Part shown: positions 45,826 to 58,448 of the stretch, piece after piece
How the letters are laid out: each line of letters starts with the position of its first letter
Numbering within the stretch: the stretch's first letter is position 1
Assembly (NCBI GenBank): GCA_037576195.1
Contig: CM075103.1
Span: 15,438,001 to 15,502,000 of the forward strand
Direction: 5' to 3'
Length of the DNA: 64,000 nt
Source of the DNA: Phytoseiulus persimilis
Lineage: Eukaryota > Arthropoda > Arachnida > Mesostigmata > Phytoseiidae
Position numbers and translations under genes: made by a program
Notes under the pieces: generated by a model
Told to the model about the DNA's origin: nothing
Database searches by the model: none
Seen by the model: the letters and a program-made list of their open reading frames with translations, nothing else

Positions 45826-48800
45826 TCGAGGTGACCCACCGCTCTCGGTCAGCTCCGTCGTGCACTGTAAGTTTCGTCCCATTCGGCTCGTTGCTTCGAC
45901 AGCGCCTGCTCTCGTGTTGAAACTAGTTCTTCCCAAATTTTGGCACCATCGCCGACTCCCATGTTGTCCCCCAGCCCCCCGTACCAGTCGTCACAACTTC
46001 ATTTTCTATCCGCCTTCGCTCTCGCCCGCTTCCGCTTGATTCCCTGAGAAAGATGTTTTCGTTGTTTACACGGCTGTTGTTGGTTCATCCCGGCCGGCTC
46101 CGTTCCATCCGCTGACATACCAATTTTCACAGTTAGTCTCCATCACTCGCACGACAGTTCGATTGGCCGGAGGGTCGACTCTTCTCAAGATCGTAATTTA
46201 CACTCCGGGTAACGTTGAATCGTTCAATTCTCCGGGAAAGGAGTCGGACGCCACCGATGCCGAGATATTCTGTCAACTCGACTCGAGCTCGCTGCAGCCA
46301 GAAATCCAGAGCATGACCAGGAATCTGACTCGTCGAAGCCAATGGTACAAAACTGTTTCGTCGATAACAGCGGTGTTGTGTTTGGCTCCAAGTTGCCACA
46401 ATCTCTCCGTCAAAATTTGCTTCCCGTCTTCGGAGCCTGTTTTCTTTGTCTCCGTTTGTTTACCTACCCCAAGTTTCGCTCGCATCGCTCGTCCGATGGG
46501 GACTCCTTCGCCGCTGCCGCCGCATCATAGCATTGCGATTCGATGCACGACGAGCAATCTTGCAAGCAAGCCGAACAGTCAGCGGACGGTACGAATGTTT
46601 GTATGAGACTCAGGAAAGTTGCGAGACAGCGCAGGGACGGGTTTTGGTTTTTAATGAGAATCATCAATTTCGATGTGAGACTTTTTTTCTTGCGGCGCTC
46701 TTCCTGCATCCAATTTGTATTGTTCCCTCGCCAAGATTCGGCCCCGTTCAATCTCTGTTGTTTGAGAGTGACCTGTCATTAGCCATGGAATGCAAATGTT
46801 TCCTCCCTCTTTCCGGTTCGCAACCCTTTGTTTGTCTCCCTTGTAAGCATATTTGTTTGCGGACACATCTCACTGAGGAGACCTGAGGAGCTGTCCGAGG
46901 CTTACTCTCTTCCACGATGCTGATCGAGGCATGCCCTCCCACCTTCCTGACTTCGACGGCCAGCAATGTTCTCAGTTCCGTCAGTGTCCGTGGAGAGACT
47001 CCGGGGGATTGGTTAAGGTTTCCGTTTGGAGTCAAGTGCAAAACCATGGTTGCAGCTGCTTTCTCCGTTCGAGAACGGGAATTCCGGCCGTGCCGTATAT
47101 TGATCTTCTTTGTGGTCGTTGCTGCTGTTAGAGGTGTTGTAGGGAGAGAGAGAGAGGTGCTGAGTGATGAGCGTTGCGACGATGTATGCACTGCGAGTGG
47201 AGAGCCCCGCACACGAGCGCTGCGAAGCTTGCTTGGTATGCACAACGCGCATCAGCCGCTGCTGGTCGCCTCGGCTCCTGCAATTCCTATTCGCGAAGCT
47301 CGCGACTCGTCGGCTGGGTGGTTGACTGGTTTGCTTCGGTTCCTCGTCGTTTCTTTTCTGCTCTTTCCTTTGGTTCAGCCCACTGAACGCAAGTGAATTC
47401 TCTCCTCTCATACTTGTTGAAGCTGTTCCCGAAGCGCAGGATACGAACGATAGTGAAAGCTCCGAGAAAAAGCTGTTCAATTCTCTCTTCTGATTGGATA
47501 ATGTATTCATCTCGCACTCGCTCCGGAACACCTGAACCTCGCTGAGGAGGGGATGCGTCGGATGTTGGAACCATTTGATTCGTTTGATCTTGAACTGGTT
47601 TCGATTTTTCTCCGAGAACCTCGCTATGTACCTGCGCTACGTATCCTGTTCCATCGGAAAACCGATGGAGACGGGAGAGAGAGCTCCAAGAGAAAGGCTT
47701 TCCCCGAGGGCGCATTTTGGTCGGCAGAGCAATTCCCCGCGAGTGTACCACACTCTAAGAAATCCTCGGAGAGCTGGATCGATATTCGGCCAAATTCAAC
47801 CTCCACGTGTTGGGCTGCCGCGAGGCAAGAATTTGCAAAGTTTATGAAATTTATTTTTTGCCTTTTTCTCGGCGAATATTCTTCGAGATATTCTCGTTAG
47901 ATCTCTCCGGAGGCACCTAATTGCTCCTTGGTGCTGAGACAATCCGAAGCAGGGTGCGCACGTATCCTCGATCGGAGAAGAAGAGCATAGCTCGAAGAAT
48001 ATCCTGAATGAAACTCTGGCACTGGAGGCACAATATCCATGTACTGAAATCTGACATATTGAGAGCGCTTGGACTTGTTTCCGAATAAAAAGTGGTCCAG
48101 TGAGTCCTGGGCGCTCATCACCTTCGTCTCAGGGAGAGGTCACAATGGGCCATTCACAAACTGTTGATTCGCACCATCATCTAGATGATAGTTCAATAGA
48201 TTACTGCGGTCAAGAACGTGACCATGTTTCTTGCTCCAATCGAAGTTCGGATCAAGACAGCCAATTTCGGAGTGCAGGGCGGTGGAGATTCAGTCTTAGC
48301 AGAAACATCCTCAATCAGGTGGAAAGTTTCCGCTCTTTCTGATTTCACCCAATACTAGAGACGTCATACTACGGGACATGTCCTTGTCCATCCGGTTTCC
48401 GGGATTTCCATCGTTGAGATCTCGAAGGAAACCCAGTTCGATTGCGAGCCCGTTCGGGGGCAAATGTTCGGGAAATACTCCGAGCGAGGGCCCCCTAGAT
48501 ACTCTGACTTGAAGGGGGTCTCGATTGAACAATCTGGTGCTCAAAGGAACAGATGTTGGAAATAATTAAAAGATAGTGAAGCTCACTCTGACTTCTCATG
48601 CCAGTACTGGAGACTTTTCAATGCTGCATGGAATGAGGGGAACATATCGGAGCTTGAGCCTCTCACAGTCATATAAATTGGTGGATCTGGAAATGTCCGC
48701 TTTAATGTGCGGCTTGATGTCCGGTTCCGTTACTGATGTCCTATTCGGACCATTTTCGGTTCTCATGAGAAAAATGTCCGGTCACATGGCGTCTCCACTC

Positions 48801-49487
48801 ATCACTGTGAGCTATTTTCACTGCGAATTACTTCGACTGTCAATCACTGTGAAAATCATCGGATTCGGGATTTTTTTCTCTGTGCGATAGTTGGCTGGGA
48901 AAAAGGTGCGTGCCTGGGTTTTCATGGCATCGGTAGAGAACTGCGTTCCGTTGAGTGGCTCAAAAACGGGTCTGTTTTCGAGGGTATTGTGCATGCATTG
49001 AGTAACTGGGAGAGATCAGAACTCAAGCAATCGAGTTTGTGACGCTATGGTTCGATGCCGAAGAACTCGCCACTGAACAGAGCGAGAATCGCTCCAGAGC
49101 TCGGAGGAGGGCATGCGAACTCATAAGCCCGGAAACCGCTGATGTTTGACGACACAATTCTGTCCTCGATGCGTATCCCGTATCTTCTCTGGAAAGCCGA
49201 GTTCTGAGAAAATCCCAGCGATGAAATTTACTTCGACTCATCCGAAGCGCCCGGCTTGACGTTTGCCGCGTCGATACGACTTTCCGACGTCGAAACGTCG
49301 TTCCCTGTGGCTCACCTGCCTGAAAATAAGATCGTTGATCAAGCTCTCGAACAAAGGGGAGCTATCTAGTGCCAGAGATCTCAGAGTTCCGGTTCACAAT
49401 TTTGCACTCTTCGTCCATACCAAAATGGCGCGCCCGGAAACCTTGACAGGTGCTCAGGCAGAGCGGAGAGCTGGAAGCTCGGGGGCC
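45826..49487. other. Long stretch with one exon-like piece, otherwise no gene
   Basis: On the minus strand an ATG at 47047 opens a coding-like stretch (MVLHLTPNGNLNQSPG, LTELRTLLAVEVRKVGG) that runs to a good donor (GAGA|GTAAGC near 46905), which looks like a first coding exon, but no following exon was found. A short GAGAGAGAG run lies at 47145-47156. Nothing further is supported. Confidence 0.35.
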
Positions 49488-50120
49488 ACCGGAGGACCCG
49501 AAGAACATTTCAATGAACTGCTCCTGACATCGCCCCCTCGAGATGAAAACAAAAGTCACAACCGCTTCGCAACTCACCTCACCAAGAACAACACAGCGAA
49601 TACTCTGCGTTTTTACGCAAAGCAAGTGGTGGTATGTAGTACTACCAGTCCATAAATTTCCTCACGCTAGCTCAGCTCCGAGATATCAGGAGTAGGACCT
49701 GTCTGTTGGAGTGGAAAAAAGTCGTCGTATCAGCATGGCAACTGCACAGCCATGGAGTTTGAGTCAACTTACGAATTATTCACTTCGTTTGTTTGTGTTT
49801 CGAATTCGGCAACCCTGAGGAGACACGGAGGCAAACGTATCGGGGGCAAGATGTCGTGAGGGAATCGGCGATTTTCAGGCTGAGACGATCGCCTGCTGCT
49901 CCGCATCGAATCATACGGGTACGAATTCGATCAGTTGGAGTGAAAAACCCTGGGTTGGTAGTATCACATACTACCGCTTGTTTTGCGTGAAAACGTGGAG
50001 TATTTGCCGCCTGGTCCTCAATGAGTAGAGTTGGGAACCGGTCATGATTCTTCTTTTGATCTCCAGGGGGCAATGTCAGAAGCAATTCATTGAAATCCTC
50101 GTCGGGTCTTCGGTGACCCT
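49488..50120. repeat. Large inverted repeat, arms about 170 nt
   Basis: Left arm about 49488-49665, right arm about 49925-50120 reversed. Both contain ATTTCAATGAA[C/T]TGCT[C/T]CTGACAT and code, on opposite strands, for related peptides: LLLTSPPRDENKSHNRFAT and LLTLPPGDQKKNHDRFPT, each followed by AKQ[A/V]VVC. The 260 nt between the arms are not repeated. Since both arms keep protein-like similarity, they look like two divergent copies of one former coding element placed tail to tail. Confidence 0.75.
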
Positions 50121-51990
50121 AAGCATTCAGCTCCTCGCGTTGCCTGAGCACCACCTACGGTTCTCTAGCACGAGATCAATGGTTCCCCACTGTTCGAGCA
50201 GAAACCTCGCGATCTTTGAGCGAGGGATTTCATTATTCCCTACTCATCAATTTGCCTCCATTTTGTCCCTTTTGACTTCACGTCCTTGGTGGAAATTCAC
50301 AGCACAGCGTCTGACATGCCGATCGCGTCCAATTGATCCTATCGAATCCCGAAATTCGGCCAATTCTCGCGTTGCAAATCATAGATTGAATAATAATAAT
50401 AATAATTGATTGAATAATAAAGGGGAGAAATGAGAGACGGTTCGATAGCAGCTCAAATGGGCGCCCCCTTCCGTGCAACATTGATTCCATCGCGTCTCTC
50501 GGAACCCGAGAAAAACGGTTATTCATGCTGATTTCAGAGCTTTCCGAGGGGGTGCACATATCGGCGTCGATCTCGATCTTGAGCTGATGAAGTGAATGCC
50601 GAAATTGAAAGAGGGCTTCTCCAGTGAATTTGTGACCCTTTCGCAGAAATCGGAGCATTTCCGGTTCATCACGAGCGAAGTTTGAAGATGAACCGGAGCT
50701 TCAAGATTCGTTAAATAAATGACGATGCACTAGCAGAGTGCACCAAAGCCGGAAGGAACGACGTGTCCACGTCAAAAATCAACATGAGCCCGATTCTCGC
50801 AGTTACCGATCGCATTGAGAATAACCCCGAATCCAATCGTTCCCGACAAAGTGATGATGAAATTAGATAGGATGGAATACCTCGCGATCTTATTCGAACA
50901 CCCTGTATAGTTGCTTTCCATCGAAACTGTCCAACCTGGGATATCGGGACGGAACCGCGTTACTCGCTGACTCGAAACGTTGGTGTCCCTTTGCAACAAT
51001 TCAGCAACGACAAAACGCTCTCCGAATAGCAAGTGGCTAAGATGGGAGAGATGAGAGAGAGAAGAGTTCTTCTGTATGATCCAACACCAGGATTGCAGGA
51101 TGAACGCGCTCCCGCTGATAGGAATATTGTTCACCGACACGTGAAACTTTGGTCCAAATGAACATGTGTTCGTAGAATCAGAACGGATGCTACTCCTCGG
51201 GTCGAAGCTGACCCCGAATCATCCTCGCATCTCTGGCGCCCTCCACTTTCTGATGCGGGCCACCGAAATTATATTTGACCGCCAGGTCGACAAACGCGGT
51301 GCTCACGTGACGCAGGTGGAGGAACGGAGCTATCTCGAGCCGAATCATAACGCCATCTCCTCATGAGGGGAACTCCCGCCGGCGAGCTTTGTACTAACGC
51401 TCCACAATGGATTCGTAATTGGTGTTTTAGAGAAAAATCGATTGTCGATGAATTCGGGGAGCTGCACGCCAACTCGTCATGGAAAGTCACGCTGTCCAGA
51501 TTCGTTCAATCCCGGCGCGGGATCTTGGAACAAGAGATCTCCGTGACTTCAAGGGATGGAAACACGCATCATCGGGTGCTTTGATGATAATTTGATCGGT
51601 TCTCTGTGGTGGATCGATACTGAGAACTGACAAGCTGGCCCGCGCGTGGACAAGGCCCTGATTCGACGCTGACGGCGATCATCGAGGGCTCTTTGATCGA
51701 GTTCGGTCATCAAACTCCCCAAAAACCCAGCGAAGTTCCATGAGAAGAATCCACCCAAATTCGTTCCTGCATTATTCTCAGACCAGGATTGCTATCGCGT
51801 CGAGCAGAGCAAATCAGTGGCAATCGTTGCGTGGGACTGAAATCTGGAAACAATGAGGATATGGCAGCCTCGCTCCGCGCATGGGCACGCCCCTTGGCGT
51901 GATGCGCCGGTTTCGGCGTGGCGCCGAGCTGGAACATCCGACTCAAAGCAAGCACACAGACCGAGCCAACGAGTACGGCTCAGGTACAGA
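50121..51990. other. Intergenic stretch upstream of an ionotropic receptor
   Basis: Contains an (AAT)n microsatellite at 50389-50408 and no supported gene. The right end should hold the promoter of the receptor. The long frame of that gene is open from 51853, but residues before 51991 look like untranslated leader. Confidence 0.4.
50389..50408. repeat. (AAT)n microsatellite
   Basis: Six to seven copies of AAT in a row followed by TGATTGAATAATAAAGG. Confidence 0.85.
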
Positions 51991-54087
51991 ATGATTTTCG
52001 TCAAGGTTTCGATCGTTTGCGCTCTCATCTTCGTTCCGGGTCCTTTGTGCGCGACCTGCTCCAAAATTTGTCGCATCACGACTTATGTTTTCGGAGATGC
52101 CCTGCCCCATCGCAGGAAAGCGGTGTTCATCCATGAAATGGGTTCTTCCCATGATCTGAGGCGCGAGCGTGCGCACAGAATCGAGACGGACTGCATTTGT
52201 GCGAACTTGTCTTGTTTTAGACGCCAGTCGGAGTACTGTTTGGTGCCAAAACTCACGGACGACGATTTCTCGCAAACCTGGAGATCGTATGCAGAAGGCA
52301 ATCCTAGCGGGAAGTACACTGGGGTCGTGATCGTCCTCGACCAAACCCAGATGGATATCAGAGCTCGGCTCGAGCTCTTGGTGGGAACCTGTTACCCTTA
52401 CTTGGCCGTATTCTGTGCCATACGAGGAGAGCCGAAGACGCACCCTTGGATGCGGAGCTGTTGTGACGCTCTGGTTCTCACCGATCATCTGATGGGAGTG
52501 GACGAGGCTCTTATCCTCCACAGCGAGACGTCGAACCAGGCGGACCAACTGATGATTTTCAGCCTCGCCCCGATCGGTTCGGTGTGCAACAAATGCGGGC
52601 TCACGATGAGGCTCCGAGATCTCGACCTCGCGAATCCCGCGTCGTACCGGCGACGTCAAAGCGATCCTCAGCGTCAGAATCTCTCGATTGTGGTCCGCAA
52701 TAGGGATCCGTATTTCACTTTCCGGGAAATCGACGAGCCACCGCGGATTCAGGTGACTGGGGGTTTTGAGAATGTCATGGTTCAGCACATCAGTGAAGCT
52801 CTGAACTTCAGCTACGGATACATCGGCAACACGACGACGATCACCACGGGGGGATCAGTGAACATCAACGGCACTTTCAATGGGATGCTGGACTTCCTGC
52901 TCAAACGAAGAGCTCTCATTGCACTCGGTAATCAGAAACCGATATCTGAGGGTATCCCCCTATTTTCCGAGAGTTTCTGCTACGACGTGAACCTTGTTCC
53001 TTTCGCGTCACGCATCGACAGACTACCTGTGACGTTGGTTGTGCTGTTCAACTCCCTAGGTTCACAGCTCTTGGTCACGCTCTCGTCATTCATAGTGTTC
53101 TTCAGTGTCACGACTTACGCCATGCTCGGCGCCGGGAGTCTCGACAAGTTCCTCATTCTGATTTGGTTCTACGTGAACCGCCTGTTCCATCCGTGGTGCA
53201 CGCTCGCGATGACTTGCTCTTCCCGGGCCCCCTCGCAGGTCAAGGCGCTACTCACTCTTTGGGCTGTGATGACACTGATTTTCACGTCGATGTTCAACGG
53301 AGTATGGATAACCTTCACGACGACTTCTCCCTTCAAGGGAGCGGTCGATCGAGTTTCTGAGATGATCTCCTACATCAAGAGACACAACACCAGCTGCTTC
53401 ATGTCCAAAGGAATGCAGGAGTCCAAGAGCACGTTCGGACCTGAAGTCAAACCGATTTTCGATCACTCAGTGGTCACTAACGAAACCGCAGCGCTCATTG
53501 TAGAAGAGCTCAGACGTGGCGTCTACAGATCGTTCTGGCTCTACGAGGAGATTTTCCTGATTTCTGAGCTGAATCGATTCGACCACAACGGAACCATTCA
53601 TGTCAGCGAGGAATCTGTGCTGATCATGCCGCAATGCTGGCTATTCCAGAAAAACTGCGCGCTGGAGCGAACGATCTCACGGTTACTGAGCTACTACACA
53701 GAAACCGGACTGCATTATCAGCTGAAAAAGAAGTTTAATGTCTTGAATCTACCACCCCGTACAACCGAGAACGCATTCGAGCCGTTGAAAATCACACAGC
53801 TTTCAGGTCCCATGATCTTCTTGGGCGCAATGCCGTCCCTTATAGCGATCGTCGCCATCGTGGAATATGCCATAGGATGGAAAATGAAATCGAAACCGCG
53901 GGATGATGTCACAGGTGAGACGTTCAAGAATCTGAAGATAGAGACGAAGCCTTCGGGAACCGCAGGAGCTGAACGCATGATGATGAGATCGGAGCATACA
54001 GTCTCTCGTATAGCTACGATGTTATACGATCGAAGTCTAGCTCGGAAGAAAACCATCATAGTGCTACTCGCGGCGCCTGAGATCTAA
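51991..54087 (+). CDS. Divergent ionotropic receptor (IR, iGluR-like), intronless
   Basis: IRs are ligand-gated cation channels in chemosensory neurons. This single-exon gene codes for 698 residues from the ATG at 51991, chosen because it opens a signal peptide (MIFVKVSIVCALIFVPGPLCA); the frame is open back to 51853. Order: extracellular N-terminal part with many cysteines, S1 ligand-binding half (about 215-340) with GGFENVMVQHISEALNFSYG, which matches the iGluR GxxxDLLxxIAxxLNF pattern, TM1 (about 350-385), pore and TM2 loop, TM3 (LLTLWAVMTLIFTSMFNGVW, about 415-442), S2 (445-600), TM4 (MIFLGAMPSLIAIVAIVEYA, about 603-630) and a cytosolic tail. The S1 arginine that binds glutamate in classic receptors is not evident, as in many divergent IRs. 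A second IR lies 5 kb further on the other strand. Confidence 0.88.
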   Translation: MIFVKVSIVCALIFVPGPLCATCSKICRITTYVFGDALPHRRKAVFIHEMGSSHDLRRERAHRIETDCICANLSCFRRQSEYCLVPKLTDDDFSQTWRSYAEGNPSGKYTGVVIVLDQTQMDIRARLELLVGTCYPYLAVFCAIRGEPKTHPWMRSCCDALVLTDHLMGVDEALILHSETSNQADQLMIFSLAPIGSVCNKCGLTMRLRDLDLANPASYRRRQSDPQRQNLSIVVRNRDPYFTFREIDEPPRIQVTGGFENVMVQHISEALNFSYGYIGNTTTITTGGSVNINGTFNGMLDFLLKRRALIALGNQKPISEGIPLFSESFCYDVNLVPFASRIDRLPVTLVVLFNSLGSQLLVTLSSFIVFFSVTTYAMLGAGSLDKFLILIWFYVNRLFHPWCTLAMTCSSRAPSQVKALLTLWAVMTLIFTSMFNGVWITFTTTSPFKGAVDRVSEMISYIKRHNTSCFMSKGMQESKSTFGPEVKPIFDHSVVTNETAALIVEELRRGVYRSFWLYEEIFLISELNRFDHNGTIHVSEESVLIMPQCWLFQKNCALERTISRLLSYYTETGLHYQLKKKFNVLNLPPRTTENAFEPLKITQLSGPMIFLGAMPSLIAIVAIVEYAIGWKMKSKPRDDVTGETFKNLKIETKPSGTAGAERMMMRSEHTVSRIATMLYDRSLARKKTIIVLLAAPEI

Positions 54088-54995
54088 TGCCGACCCGAAA
54101 AACTCGGCGGTATATCCTGTTCTGCTCCTTACAAGATCTTCGTTCTGACCACCGACATATGCGGCGAGCTCATGGAGGGTCTTCGGGATACAACACGTTT
54201 GCAAGTTTCGAATTACACTTGACAGAGATTCCGGAAAAAACGGTTGAAGGAATTTTTGACGAGAGTGCTATCGATTCCTCCAGGAAAAAAAAATACTCAT
54301 AATACCTCATCGGGAAACAGCGTATGTGCTCTAACCGAAATGGAGCATGAACTCATCTCTTCATCGAAGAGCTGGTATGGGCTTTTGTTCCCATCCCAAG
54401 ATTTCGGTTTTTCTCTGACTTCAAACGCACGCAGTGATGCCGAACATTCGCGTGAACAAATGCTTTCGGATACGTCAGTGTTCAGGGTGTCCCACTTGAA
54501 AAGAGGTCAGTCATGCACTCTGACGAAGCGAACGGTTCAGAATGTCGTCCGTTAGAGGACTACAGGATTTTTCCCGATAGCTCTTCATCAGACCATTCCA
54601 CCGTGGCTCGCGAATTTCTGGAGCAACGGCCTCGCCACAGAAAACGGCGGGTAATTTCATTATTTGGAGAGAAGATGAATGAAATGATCAAAAGATGATC
54701 CGAATGCAGCGATGTCCTTGCACGTTTTCTGAAACTACGTCCGAGTAGACCGCCGCTCATTCCCCACATTTACCTTTCGATCGAGATTCCCATACAGTAC
54801 TTGAAATCAGAATGAGATTGAGAAGGTTGAGTTGTAATCGATGTTGAAATAATCGGGGTTATACCGTGATAAAAATTTGAATAATCGAGGTCAGAATCCG
54901 AATGGAATGGTCGCCGTTGAAATTATCGAGGTTGTACTCTTGTTGTTGATGGGAGAGTTCGAACGGCGAGCTCTCGTTTCTAAACAGACAGCAAT
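54088..54995. other. Intergenic stretch with a short diverged repeat
   Basis: An open frame at 54513-54698 (with VAREFLEQRPRHRKRR) has no support beyond its length. At 54830-54950 the words GAAATAATCGGGGTTATAC, GAATAATCGAGGTCAGAAT and GAAATTATCGAGGTTGTAC form three diverged copies of one unit. Confidence 0.4.
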
Positions 54996-54997
54996 TT

Positions 54998-57060
54998 TGG
55001 TATGGTATGGTATTTACTGATCCAGATATGGTTAAGTGTGTTCATGTTACATCTATCACCATTCTTCCTTTCATGTCAGGAGCTCTGCAGCAGATCATAG
55101 GTCTCCTTCTCCAAGTTTTCCAGGATTTGTTTCGTTCTTATCACGATTGAGGGGTCTCTCATTTCCTCCTGGAGGCCTAGTCTGAGGAGGAAATCATCAT
55201 CCGTGTAGTATGCGTCGTTGCAGTCATAGATCACGTGTTTCACGGTTTCTTCGTATATACCGCGCCGATGGCAGATGCGTTTGTTTTCATTCTCATTGCC
55301 ATTGTTGATATTGCTATTGGGTGGGTTCTGCTTCCCCTGGCGTGGTGTCGGCAGTTTACCGGCTCTTGCCAGGGCCAGGAGCGCGTCGCCTCTTTGGTTT
55401 CCGTAGAGGAAGGATTTCACACCGAGGTCCGTTTTGCCTTGCCGGTAGAACTCCAGACTTGGTTTCAGCGACATATCTCGCTTCCAGTTTATCTCCTGTG
55501 TTTCTCTGATCCTCTTTCTTATCTGTGAATTAAAGACGTTCATGCATGGTTCTTCCCTTTTTGTATATATAACTTCGATACTTCCGCAGTTGTACTTCTC
55601 TTTCAGAAGTTCAGTTCTGTTTCATGTTTTAGTATAGATACCCACAATGGACATCATGTTCAGGACGGCAGGATAGGAAGTACATCACTCGGCACAAGGA
55701 GAGTCTGAAGCTCGGCGCTATCTTTGGCCACCTTCCTTGATCCATGACCTCAATTCTCTTCATGAATCTGATTTTGCTCTGTGCTTCCCTCGCTTCAAAC
55801 GAGAACCAGCCGAGTTCTCCAGTTATAAATTAATTTTGACTCTGGTGGTGGGGATGCCTAGGGCCCATCTGCCCGCTTCTCGTTGCCTCTTTCCCAGCGC
55901 TTCAAGGAGCTTCCCTGTGATCACCAGGACCGAGTTCGCGTAGCTTCGTTGCGGAACTGCGGTCGCTTTCCATGCATTCGGCTCAATGCATGTGTGGCAT
56001 GCCTCTCCCAAATGGATTTCTGCTTTGCCAGGTAGTTTTTCGAGCTAGACAAGTGGATCCCCAAATATTTGTATTCGCTCTCAACTGGTACCTGATTCCC
56101 TTGTATCCGTAGTCCTTCACGGTTTGTTTCTCTACTCGCTGCGTATATGACTATGGCGCTCCTTGTTGGGTTGAAGGAAATGTCGTTCTCGTCCCCGGAG
56201 GGACTTGTTACCTCGAGATGAGTCTGCATTTCTTTCTTGCTCGTCGCCATCAGTACGATGTCGTCGGCAAAGGAAAGGCATGGTATTCTTGGGGTCTTTT
56301 CTTCCTCCAGATTCCATTGCCATTTTTTTGTTCGGACTAGAAACCCAGCTCCTGTCTTCCGTGGTCTGTTTTCTAGGTCCGCTATGTAGAGTGTAAATAG
56401 GACGCTCGATAGAGGGCATCCCTGCTTCAGCCCTTTTTGGTTGGTGACCCATTGTGATTCGATTCCTCTTTCGATGATTTTCACTCTGTTTGAGGAGTAT
56501 AGGGCTTGGAGGAGCTCGATCCAACCTGGGTCCATTCCTTGATTTCGCAGGGTGGTCCAGAGCTTCTCTCGATCGATTCTATCGTATGCTTCGGTTGCAT
56601 CCAGGAAAGAACAGATTAGTCCTGTTTTTTGTTTTTTCGAGATTTCGATGGCCAATGTGAGAATGAATAGGTTATCGTCCGCTCTTCTCTTAGGTCTTAA
56701 TCCGTTTTGTGCCTCGCCGAGAATTTTTTCTCTTTCTATCGACGCCTGGATTCTGGCTACTAAGATCTTGGCGAATATACGGTACATGATGGACGAGACC
56801 GTGATCGGGCGGTATGTATTCAGTCTGCCCTTTTTCGAGTTTGGTTTCACGATCATGGATACTCTGTTCTGTTGCCAGTCCAGGGTAATGGTTTTCCTTC
56901 CGCTGGTTATGTTGTTTATTGTTTCTGCGATGTACTCGAGGCCGGCGTCATCTAGTTCCTTGAGTACATCTGCGGGTATCTTGTCGAGTCCCTGGCTGGA
57001 GTTCGTCTTAACTCCGCTGAATACCCTTTTGATTTCCTCTCTGTTGTTTTTTTCATATTA
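54998..57060 (-). mobile_element. Non-LTR retrotransposon with reverse-transcriptase domain, 5'-truncated and frameshifted
   Basis: On the minus strand the frame opens near 57048, in the middle of the reverse transcriptase, and runs to 55921. Visible boxes: SSQGLDKIPADVLKEL, YRPITVSSIMYRI, FLDATEAYDRIDREKL, QGCPLSSVLFTLYI, the catalytic SFADDIVLM (FADD for YADD) and YKYLGIHL. After a frame change the domain continues with RSYANSVLVI and QREAGRWALGIP (56011-55823), and after another change the C-terminal frame 55543-55076 has DLGVKSFLYGNQRGDALLALARAGK and HVIYDCNDAYY with DDFLLRLGLQEE. The 3' end is marked by a short repeat (ATACC)n near 55000-55016. The element inserted between two IR genes. 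It is inactive through 5' truncation and frameshifts. Clade not assigned. Confidence 0.9.
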
Positions 57061-58448
57061 TATTTTCAAGAATAGCCGGAACCATTCAGCTGAAGCTCAT
57101 TTTATCTGTTTGCGTCAGAACCTTTGAATTGTTGCCGCAGCTCTGGAAGCTCTTGTTCGGGAAATAGTTGGTTGGGAACACCCCTGAACTAAGAGGAACG
57201 CACTCATATTCGAGATTCGTGGATCTCTGTGGATTCGCCGAGCATCCCTCCTGTGAAAACTGCTCATGATGAACGGGGGCGAAATTCCGTCGGGGCGGTT
57301 CCGGGCACCGACCCGGAACCTGAATGAAAAGGGCTCGTCGTAAACATTCGATGCGCTCTCAAGATGACACTGTTCCGAGACTTCGGAGAATTCGATGATG
57401 AGTGTGTGTCGCAAACACCATCAGAGAAACAGTCGGTTCGGTAACTTCGAATATGATTGCTGTCGTTCTCCCTGCGACCCCTCCGCAACTATTGATCTCT
57501 AGCAGCACCTTGACGGCGACAGTAGCGTTGGTGGAACTCTCGTTTTAAAAGCTCCAGCTCCGTCAGCTCTCTGACGCACAATCCGCAAGGCCCCTGACCA
57601 GGGTCCGGCTGGAAGCTGAACACCTTTTGCCGATGGGTAGGCTTCTTCGGGTGAAACCTGCACCGTAGATTGGGAGCAGACCTCCAACGACCGAGGGGAA
57701 CCAGCAACGAGGAGCGGATTGGGCACCCAGAGGCCTGGAATACACCGCCGTCCGGGAGGTCTGAGTTGGAGAACTCGTGATGCGGCGGTGTTGCGGTTGG
57801 ACGGCACCAATTCATGAAGAAAAGAGGCCGAAGCGGGAAGAGATTTCAGTTCGCGAACGATCGTGCGGAGCGAACCTGCTAGCTACGGGTGGTTGGGCCG
57901 GGTTGATGGAGCTGCTGACATTGTCGGTGCATTCCAGTGCTATGGCCACTGCCTCGTTTTCGACAGACTTCTGTCTCGTCGGTCCTCAAACCTGACGAAC
58001 CCCACTTTTTGCGGCAATTCAATACGGTGGACTTTTCTCCAGATGCAGTCGAAGTATTGGCGATTCTTTATGCCACGCATGAGCCATCGATGTATCTGGA
58101 TACAACTCAACCGAATTCAAGATGCAACCGCTTCCGACTTCCATGGAAATGCGTTCATCTTTATGACATCAGGGAAACCCCTTCCCATGTTTGCAATGAG
58201 TTTTCTTAGGAATCTACCGACGAAAGTCTATACGGCGCCTTTTTTTCAGCTCTTGGGAAAACGAATCGCACTTCTGATTGTTCTCAGATTCGTGAGTCTT
58301 CTGCAATATTGAGAGGTCCTGGTCGATTGATACGGTCATATCCGTCAAACAATCACAGTTGGTTCCAGGAGAGTCGCGCCAGGAGATTGGAAATGTGTTC
58401 CGTGGTTCATCGGATCTGATTCGCTTATGTACAAATCAACTCTCCAGT
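57061..58448. other. Stretch with two unproven open frames
   Basis: On the minus strand 57815-57489 ends with GPCGLCVRELTELELL and REFHQRYCRRQ, whose Cys/His arrangement hints at a zinc-binding or retroelement gag end. On the plus strand about 57990-58209 holds an open piece with FSPDAVEVLAILYATHEPSM. Neither has supporting splice sites, and no function is claimed. Confidence 0.3.

Noticed and set aside
46917-47396. 159-codon plus-strand frame with hydrophobic end
   Set aside because: Overlaps the better exon candidate on the other strand and a GA microsatellite; no start context or poly(A) signal.
51943-52788. 281-codon minus-strand frame
   Set aside because: Antisense shadow of the ionotropic receptor gene.
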